Assembly (NCBI GenBank): GCA_964036275.1
Contig: OZ038436.1
Span: 13,233,904-13,297,903 of the forward strand
Origin: Litoditis marina
Lineage: Eukaryota; Nematoda; Chromadorea; Rhabditida; Rhabditidae
DNA length: 64,000 nt
Direction: 5' to 3'
Shown here: positions 56,401 through 64,000 of the stretch, one piece after another
Numbering within the stretch: the first letter of the stretch is position 1
Layout of the letters: every line of letters starts with the position of its first letter
Program-made: the position numbers and the translations under genes
The notes under the pieces: generated by a model
What the model was told of the DNA's origin: nothing
The model's input: only the letters and a program-made list of their open reading frames with translations
Database searches by the model: none

Positions 56401-59400
56401 TATAATCAATCTTGTTCTGTAGGTGGTCCCATCCCCGACTCCATCTCGCGCCAGCCGGACAACTGCCACCCCTTCTGAATACGGGACGATGCGTCGTTTC
56501 GCCCCAGATCATATGAAGGGGATGGCTCCCGGACACGAGGCCAATCTGCCTAGAATACTGGTCATTCCACGAGGTCCCAAAGGATTCGGATTCATTTTAC
56601 GAGGCGCTAAACGTGAGTTGAACAATAACGCACACTCTCAGTCATTCACCATTTCAATTTTTTTGCGATGGAAGTTTTATTCGAAAATCATGTTTTTCTT
56701 TCTTTTGCGTCCATATGTCTTCATTCGCTCGAGCACGCTCAGGCGATAGAAAACCTTGAGCAAGACTGAAACTACCATGTTCAAATTGGACACGTTTTGC
56801 CGAAGAAATCCAATTGATCGTGTCATATTTGTTTCTGATACTCAAATGTGGTACTTATGAGCAACACAACATTTTGATATTGTTGATATTATTCAAGTTT
56901 TAAATCACTTTTACAGACGTGACCTCCGTTTTGGATTTCGAGCCCACCCCGATAACACCTGCGCTGCAGTTCTTCGAGGGAGTGGATATGTCCGGAATGG
57001 CAATGCGAGCTGGACTTAGGCCCGGTAGGTCAAACTTGGGAATTCGGTGTTATCGTTTGTGCATTGAAAATGATTCGGGAGGAGAAATGAATTACAGTGA
57101 CACTTGAAGATGTAGATTTAGCGACGTGATAGTCATCGTTTGATTTATATAAACAAGGATCTTCGGTAAGAGAATGAATCACACACATTGTTGGTTCGGG
57201 AAAACGGGAACCTCGAAAACTAGTTAACAAGACGACTTTCAAATCCATTCAAACAAGATACATACAATCACGAACGTTATTATTTTTCGTTCCAGGCGAT
57301 TATCTGCTGGAGATAGACGGAATTGATGTTCGAAGCGCAAGTCATGAGCAAGTGGTACACTTGATCCAGCAGGCTGGCGATACCATCACTCTAAAGGTAC
57401 GACTTCCGAAATTTATCTCACACAAAAACAAGTCCGGAATATAGAAACCGAACGACTAGAGACTTTTTCAATGGTCAGAAACTTTTTCAACAATTGTAAA
57501 CCTCATCTTGTCAGGCGTGATCCACAAAAGAAGAATCGAAGTATCTGTACCACGTATGTACATAGTTCACTTTACATATAAACTATTAACACTACTTTAA
57601 TAGTTAATTTCACATATAAGAGGTTAACACTACTTTCCAGGTGATCACGGTCGATCCAACTATGGGGCAAGGAAGCGTTAGCCGGCGCCCGCAGTCAGGT
57701 AAATAATCTAACCAACCGTATTTTTGGTTTTTCACTGCAACTAACTCGGCTTGTTCTGTGATCATGTATAGTTTTGTAACTAACAAACAATTGTTTTCTG
57801 TTTCTATAACGTTATTCTACAAGTGGCGTTCTCTTGTATATCGTTCTCAATCTTGGAAATTCCGGTACTTGAATCCCGTACTGTGTCCTGCTTTGAGCAC
57901 ACCACGTTTCAAGAAAAGTACTCGGGAGGGTATTAGAGCAGACGAATAACGTATGTTCAAAAAAGGCAGGTTGTGATTCGATAATCGGAATAAATCCAAA
58001 CACAGTTTCTGGTAAAGTGGATTTCAGTTGGGAGAGGTGGTCCGCCACCTCCGATGAGGCACCCGTCCACTAGCCTCTCTCTCCGGGGCAGTCAGAGTCT
58101 ATATGGATTCGTAGGTAATTCACAGACACTATTCCTACACAAACACGCTGGTAGTCGTAAGAATAGGCATGTAAAACGTGTAATCATGTGAAGCGTGAAG
58201 TCACGTGAAGTTCCTCAACACCATTATGCGTGTTCGTGATGTATCTTCACGTTTCACAAGACTATTATATTCCCTACCAGTGTTGAGGTTCAAACAAACT
58301 CGATCATTAGAAACCAACAACCTGCACGAAGTTGACTAGAATGCATGTTGTATCTCCTTACTTGATGTTTTCTGATGACATGTGCATGCTCGTACCATCA
58401 TTATCAACGCTCTGGAAATGCTTTGCACGAAATCGTAGACGACAGTTCATAACTGGCTCATTTCGAGTCTGCACGGTACTAACTTGATTTACATCACGCC
58501 AATTTGATCCCACAGTGGGTGGCGTGGCAAAAAAAGATCTCATCAAACTCTCTACGGTTCCCCTCTTGTAAGCGAATCCTCCGTACCCAGAAAACGTGAA
58601 CAACATCTCACGAAATTAAGTTCCACTACTGCAGTTCATCCCCGAAAACAATAACGCCAGGTTCAGAAAGCACGCTATCAATCAGCCCCTGCCAATTCCC
58701 TCGCTTTTATCGAAATGTACCATCGTCAGTAACTTTTACCCGCATTTTGTTCTCCACTACCTTTCCGTTTTACGTGAAAACACTTGAAATCAAAAATATT
58801 CTGTTCAGGAGAATCCGAGGACTTCTACGCGGCCGGACGTTCCATGTACGGGGACTCAAGATGCGCTTCGGTGAAGCAGCGGTCCACCGTGGGAAGACGG
58901 ATTTCAGCCGCTGAGCTTGAGAATCTGATGATTCGACAGGGTGGAGGACAGCAGTATCATCCACTACCATTTGATCAGGTAGGCTATTCTAAAAGTGAAA
59001 TTCTTTTTCTAATGTTGTTATTCTTTTATTCAGAAGTAAAATTCACACGAATCGTCGAAAAGTGAAACATGCGGTCCATTCTCAATTGCACGTTCTCAAG
59101 CACTTGTGTGTTCGGAATTTTCCAACTGACTATTGAAATGGAAAGGGAAGTACCACTACATTATACTTTCACATTATGTGGATTACAGTATCCCATCATT
59201 CATTTGTGATAAGCCCAATTACTGCAGTCCTATCTAAAAGGATGTGTAATGAGACTATGATAAATTGTACTTCAATACTTGTAGGAATCGATCGGATCGC
59301 AGACGCCTAAGAAGTACAATTCTGTGTCGGACATGAAGAGGAGGAAACAGCGGTGTGCGCCTTCACCACAAATGCAGGGACTTCCCAGGACCAGTTACGA

Positions 59401-59450
59401 CTACCAGGTGGGAATCCATAACAGAGAATAATTTCGAATCTCTCTCTCTC

Positions 59451-59495
<45 letters not shown>

Positions 59496-62400
59496 GTCTC
59501 TCTCTCTCTCTAGCACTTTTACACATTCTGTAGTTTCCTACTTTTTTGTGTGTTTCCCTCATTGTGACCTGTTCCAGTCCTCACAGAGCGTGAATTCCAT
59601 CTACGGTTCTCCGATGAAGACATATTCCTCATCTCCCGACATTGCCCGAATGAACTCCTTTGATTCAATGGACGACGATGCGCCGACTCCACTCCCAACT
59701 AATGATTTGAGAAGGTTAGATTTCAGAGAACTGAGAGAGCCAGAGAGAGAGAGAGAAAGAGAGAGAAAAAGAGAGAGAGAGAGATGAGTCGTACTCATAA
59801 CGCTCGATACCATGCAGTACGGTGTCTCAACATTTTTCTTCTTATCTTTAAATTACTTTTTCAATGATCCAGCTTACGGAAACGAAACAACACTTCATAT
59901 TCACAATCATACACTTTCAACAGGTTGAGCATTGACGACTCGGAGTATTCTCGGCCTTTCCGACCGGCGTCTCGTCCGAAAACACCACCCCCTCCACCCC
60001 CGCCAGTGCCCAATAGTCAAAACCACCCGAGGTATCCATTCAATAATTACTTACATGTTTTCAAATGCTACAGTTTCATTAATGAGGTTTGTGAACAGTG
60101 AAACTCGAACCACACAACCGAGCACATGAATCATGACTGTAGTTAGCAAAGAAATACGTATTCATAATAAATCGGTAAACCAGCAGTGAAAATTTCACGA
60201 TATTAATATTCGCCATTCCAGGTTACCCAATGGACCGACTGTTTATGCTGCTGCCTCACGAGTTCATTTGAGGGAGGAACCTCCCCATGTCTCATCAGCG
60301 CCGTCGATGGCGTCTTCACCGGCTCCCGCGCCACCACCGCCGCCGCCGCCTACGGTGTCGGAAGGTGAGTTCAATACATTCCACGAGCTGGTTACCTCCA
60401 ACTGTGAAATGTGCGAAATATAACATACAGGACTGTAACGTATATGTAATACAAGTTACTTGTGCTAGAAATATTTCATCCGTGAGGCATGACGGGTGTA
60501 GCGCGAAACTGAACCATACGAAAATAACTCGCTTTGTCATTCAACGCTAATTTTAGGTAAGTCAACGGCGCCGCCACCACCGCCTCCGCCCCCGCCAGAT
60601 CTGCTGAAGATGTCGAGCAGCGCTCCCGTTGTGGGAGCCTCTCCCATGAAGAGCATTCTGGCCTCTGCCCTACAATCGCAGGCTAATCAGCTGAGAAAAG
60701 TCAAAGTGAGTAACGAATAAATTGAAACATGAACATATAGTTTTGTATGAGATAAATTGAACCACGAGATTCACTTCTTGCCCAGACACCACAAAAGTTA
60801 AGACATAACGCATTTTTTGATCGAGCAATTGAATGTCAAACCAGTCAAGAACAATTCCCGTATCAACAAGGATAAAGCCGTAGTTTGAGGTCTGAGCAAT
60901 GGGTGTCCTGCTCATCTTGCTCTGAATATCCGTCATCAACCGAATTCCAGCCACCCACCGAACGTGAGCGACCTTTGCCGTCAGGGCACGCCGACTTCCA
61001 GAGTGATCTGAAGAAGGCTCTTGCGAAGAGGAGGAGCAAAGTGGCACATGACGAAGAGGACGACGAGAAAAAGGACGAAGTCACTACGTGAGTGAGCTGA
61101 ACGGTAAAAAATCGATACGGTCGCTTGCACATCACCTTTGACATTAGAAATAGCTGGAAACTCCATCATTTCAAAAGCAACGAAGCGCAATTTAATCCCA
61201 TTGCAACACAGAAACGGAGAGAAAACGTGTTTATCCGGAGTTATTGCTTAATTTCCAAATTTCAGTCGCCTTGGAGGCCTTTCTTTGCGCGAGTCTGTTC
61301 GGGAAACCGTGGAGTCAAAAAACGGCAAGCAACACTCACCGCCGGGAATAGCCAATAAAAAGGATAGCGGGTATGCACAGAAAAGAACTTTTTATGTGTT
61401 CTAGGATCATTTTACACCAACCAAAAAATATCGATCGGTCTAACATTAGAAAACGTGAAGAATCAGAGATGGCAAGTCACTGTAAAGTACAACTATTTCA
61501 TAGTTTTTGCTGGTTTCCATTGAAATAATGAGCCAGGGTGTGTCAAAGTAAACAAAATGCCAGAAGTGAACGAATTTCCAAATTACGCCCATTTTTTCTC
61601 GCAATAATATCACAGCTAATGGGTCATTTGGAAATGGGTTATCGAGTGTTCAGTTGTTTATTCACAACTGAACACATGACTTGAAGAGAAAATAAGGAGA
61701 AAGGAGTATAGTCTGACGTCTTCTTGCAGATACACATCGTCTCGCAACTCGCTGGAGCCTTCTGAATACAGCGACGAGAGACATTCCCATGAGGTTCCCC
61801 ACTTCAGTCTCGAGTCTCCGCCCAGCCATAAGGTGACACTCATGTCACAGCACATCGAGGACGGATATGGAAGACGGAATGTGGACAATGTAAGAGTTTC
61901 ACTGGAATAATTGAAATCTCTCGGCGCAATGCAATCAGCGAATCAGCATAATGTTCGAAGAGAAACAGATTGGAGTGTGGTGATGGGGCAATTTTTTAAA
62001 CTACGATCTCGTTGGATGACAAACGGCGCCATCTGTAATGCGGGCTTGCTGTGAATTTCAAAAACACTGCATAGTTTGATTTTCGCACAATATTCCTATT
62101 TGCACGATTTTCGGGTGGTGATTAACGTTGTTGAGATGCAGTTTTGCACTTTTGAGAATTACGCTCAGAGACTTCTGAATGGTTCCCATGCGGAACGGAG
62201 GTATACTTGTAGATACAAGCATGATGGAATCAAACCGGCTCAAAAGTTCACGTGAACTAAACTTTTTCACGTAAATTTATGTTTGTCTACGAGTATACCT
62301 GCATGCTTCTTTTAGATGTCTGTCTCTTCTTCTCTTTCTACTCTTTCGGGTTGCTCGGCGGAATCGAGCAAATCGACGAGACCTGTCTTGCCACCCATAG

Positions 62401-63073
62401 ACTACGAGGAAGACCCGGATTCGGGCACCGGCGACTCCGACTGCGAACTCAGAAGTGAGAACTATATACTTCTCGACATCACTACGTGGAGTTCAAAAGT
62501 TTAGAGCGTGACTCTTTGAATACAACAAAAAAGTATTTTTCTAAGATTTTCTTTTTTGGTTGCGTTCTAAAAACACTTTGCTGTCTAAAGCTCACACAAA
62601 CATGGATATTTGTTTGGCAGTGTGTGGTTTTTGCAACCTCATTTTCATAAGAACATTACCCTGCCTTGGGTGATGTTATGGTGGTTGGTTGCACGCTTTT
62701 AATATTCTTCTTCAATCAATATCGCTCAGGTTCGCTCTAGGGGTAGCAAGAAGATACAGAACTCTTTTCTACTGTGCTGTTTCTGTAGTTTGATTCCGGT
62801 TACCAAACTACAACTGTTCACAATTCAGATGCGGACAGTAGTTCATTTGAACGGAAGAGTGTGACCGAGTGGTCCTGTGTCGAGGTGTTGTTTTGGTTGA
62901 AGGCCATCGGTCTGGCCGAGTACAGCGACGCGTTCCGCGCGCGTCGCGTCGCCGGCAGAACCCTGGCCAAGTTCGATAGGACCGCCTTCACGCAGGTCGG
63001 CGTCACCCGAATCTCACATCGACAGAAAATGGAAACATCTCTACGGGACTATCTCGACAATAATAACAACTGA
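50459..63073 (+). CDS. shn-1: Shank postsynaptic scaffold (SPN-Ank-PDZ-SAM)
   Basis: Coding exons (27): 50459-50518, 50948-51019, 51412-51537, 52307-52378, 52968-53069, 53273-53380, 53623-53766, 54160-54234, 55070-55185, 55508-55653, 55992-56134, 56423-56612, 56917-57024, 57296-57396, 57641-57698, 58028-58114, 58809-58978, 59285-59407, 59578-59714, 59924-60031, 60222-60364, 60557-60705, 60951-61087, 61266-61370, 61730-61889, 62316-62454, 62829-63073. All phases close: 1107 aa. Domains: SPN/Ras-association-like about 6-100 (NYGLFLPP, GRAGKFLLEDR, PYLELKYKKRVY), ankyrin repeats about 115-340 (HTKSNLKKFMEYVQL, GETPLTLAAG, GNTPLHVCA, GQTALHVAH), PDZ about 431-526 with carboxylate loop GFGF, three polyproline tracts, WH2-like motifs, and a C-terminal SAM about 1034-1103. 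There is no SH3 domain, as in C. elegans SHN-1. Shank links receptors and channels to the cytoskeleton at synapses and in muscle. I do not see a canonical PPxxF Homer site. Confidence 0.95.
51850..52250 (+). promoter_or_regulatory. GC-rich island in Shank intron 3, possible internal promoter
   Basis: A 400-bp CT- and GC-rich block within the intron 51538-52306. It ends with an ATG frame (52142-52168, MARGRSLAE) followed by GAG/GTTGAA, a weak donor whose phase (0) matches exon 52307. This would give a Shank isoform lacking most of the SPN domain. Composition is promoter-like; the donor is poor, so the alternative exon is speculative. Confidence 0.3.
52610..52681 (+). repeat. two GTAGTTTGATC motifs in a Shank intron
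   Basis: Exact 11-mers at 52610-52620 and 52671-52681; others are at 1388, 12716, 33244, 35160 and 54291 (both orientations). Confidence 0.7.
54478..54577 (+). mobile_element. SINE-like tRNA-related repeat, copy 2
   Basis: It has an A-box-like string TAGCGCAGTGGTTAGCGC (54478-54495) and a B-box-like AAGTTCGATTACGG (near 54527), as in tRNA genes, but no 7-bp acceptor stem. The segment after the B box continues collinearly with copy 1 (32800-32880) to CTATAC. It lies inside the Shank intron 54235-55069. Confidence 0.6.
58358..58606 (-). CDS. candidate antisense ORF in a Shank intron, 82 aa
   Basis: ATG-to-stop frame lying wholly in the intron 58115-58808, opposite to Shank. The peptide starts MLFTFSGYGGFAYKRGTVES and is well mixed in composition. 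A GTTAGT donor-like site follows DVNQ, so it may be a first exon of a nested gene. There is no homology I recognise, and chance remains likely. Confidence 0.25.
   Translation of the reverse strand: MLFTFSGYGGFAYKRGTVESLMRSFFATPPTVGSNWRDVNQVSTVQTRNEPVMNCRLRFRAKHFQSVDNDGTSMHMSSENIK
59439..59512 (+). repeat. (CT)n microsatellite in a Shank intron
   Basis: Interrupted CT tract in the intron 59408-59577, upstream of the 59578 acceptor. Confidence 0.9.
59733..59784 (+). repeat. (GA)n microsatellite just after a Shank exon
   Basis: GA-rich tract starting 19 bp after the donor at 59715 (AAG/GTTAGA). An in-frame read-through would add Arg/Glu residues, so retention of this intron would give a low-complexity tail. 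Confidence 0.85.
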
Positions 63074-63362
63074 ATCATACTTCCTTCCCCTAATCGTCAA
63101 AACTCACAGTATGCCTACATGTTCTTCAAACCATCTTTTGTAACTCTAATGCGAATAATATTGAATTGTTCGTTTTCGACAGAACTTGCTCCGATTCCAT
63201 GCTGATTATACTGTAGGTGTCGACCCGCGTGTATCACATACTATATATTTCAATGCATTCTATACCCGTAGTTCTTTTCCCGATTAGTTGCATACCAACT
63301 GTGATGTTTGTGCCTCATTCGTGCTCATTGTCCTTGGTGACTCAGTTTTTATAGACATCTAC

Positions 63363-63597
63363 TATAGTCTTTTCCATTCCTACTGAGACTCCTACAGTAG
63401 GATTTCGAAACTTCCAAGCCGTTTTGCTCACTCACTTTAGATCGGAGAAGTTGAGGATTTTCGCACCTCATTCTTCTTCTCAGGTAGCGTAAGTATACGA
63501 GAGCATTTTCCATGAACTACATTTTCAGCTTCTTAACAGCCTTCGAAAAGTTTGTTAGGTTACTGTAGGAGTCTCAGTAGGAATGGTGTTCACTATA
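63363..63597. mobile_element. MITE family A, copy 3 (235 bp)
   Basis: Ends TATAGT...ACTATA with CATTCCTACTGAGACTCCTA inside the left terminus and the complement at the right. It is the same family as 6480-6711 and 9667-9901. It starts about 290 bp after the Shank stop codon and could be in the 3' UTR. Confidence 0.78.
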
Positions 63598-64000
63598 CAT
63601 TAGCAGTAATTGAATTACTCACGTGAGACGTGGAAACCGCAAAGTTTTCGAATGCATTTACACGTTTCACGTGAATATTTATGCGGTATATGATTGTTTT
63701 TATTCGGTGACCCTCTTGACACTTGCTTTATCTAAGTCATATCTGTGACACATGTTGCTCCCATTCAGAAGATAGCCATTATCGTGGCGTAATGGTTCGG
63801 TCTCTCTCACTCTTTATTTCCTTTTGATTGTTGTAATATGTATTATTTATGTTGTATTGAATTTCGTCGCATTTACAGACGAGTTACATTGTAGTTTCTG
63901 CTGTACTACGCATCAATACAGAATTGTGAATTTGAACTTGAATGAAATATTTCTACGATAAATTATTCGTCAAAGTGATGCAATCCCGTTTGAACTGCCT
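63598..64000. other. window end, no gene seen
   Basis: AT-rich. It contains CACGTGA strings near 63620 and 63668 and a tRNA A-box-like GTGGCGTAATGGTTCGG near 63784 without a B box. Nothing else recognised. Confidence 0.4.

Noticed and set aside
63784..63830. tRNA A-box-like GTGGCGTAATGGTTCGG
   Set aside because: No B box follows within tRNA distance and no cloverleaf can be drawn.

Overview
The window is nuclear DNA of a nematode, most likely a rhabditid close to Caenorhabditis. It is AT-rich. Its introns run GT..TTTCAG, several start codons sit just downstream of lone TTTCAG-type acceptors (the pattern of spliced-leader trans-splicing), and the two recognisable proteins are a worm-type Shank without SH3 (shn-1) and a WASP-interacting protein (wip-1). 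Most predicted open frames are shadows; every multi-exon model here was built by hand from splice sites and reading phase.

Layout. 1-7400: a 61-codon secreted-peptide ORF on the minus strand at the left edge, a miniature transposon, then an unidentified multi-exon minus-strand gene (2275-7378). 7400-20200: no confident gene; isolated exon-like patches, dispersed repeats, a long CT microsatellite and GC-rich promoter-like DNA. 20237-26313: wip-1, plus strand, 11 coding exons, 639 aa, followed at once by a hairpin-forming MITE. 27885-28855: a three-exon secreted precursor with dibasic sites, minus. 28900-37600: mostly empty, with a candidate 79-aa two-exon gene at 36460-36759. 37640-38237: a Tyr/Gly-rich secreted protein, minus, with a TATA box. 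38240-50430: 12 kb with microsatellites, MITEs and CT/GC-rich islands that look like distal upstream sequence of Shank. 50459-63073: the complete Shank gene, plus strand, 27 coding exons, 1107 aa, every phase closing. A MITE lies about 290 bp beyond the stop.

The two large genes are both cytoskeletal. WIP binds G-actin through WH2 motifs and works with WASP. Shank is a scaffold (SPN, ankyrin, PDZ, proline-rich, SAM). This Shank also carries WH2-like motifs next to polyproline tracts, so an actin link is possible in both. The rest of the interest is in mobile DNA: at least five short inverted-repeat families, one with a perfect 9-bp target duplication, a tRNA-related SINE-like pair, and an 11-mer found seven times. 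I found no single system that is clearly new; the unidentified minus-strand gene, the small secreted precursors and the Shank WH2-like region deserve most attention.
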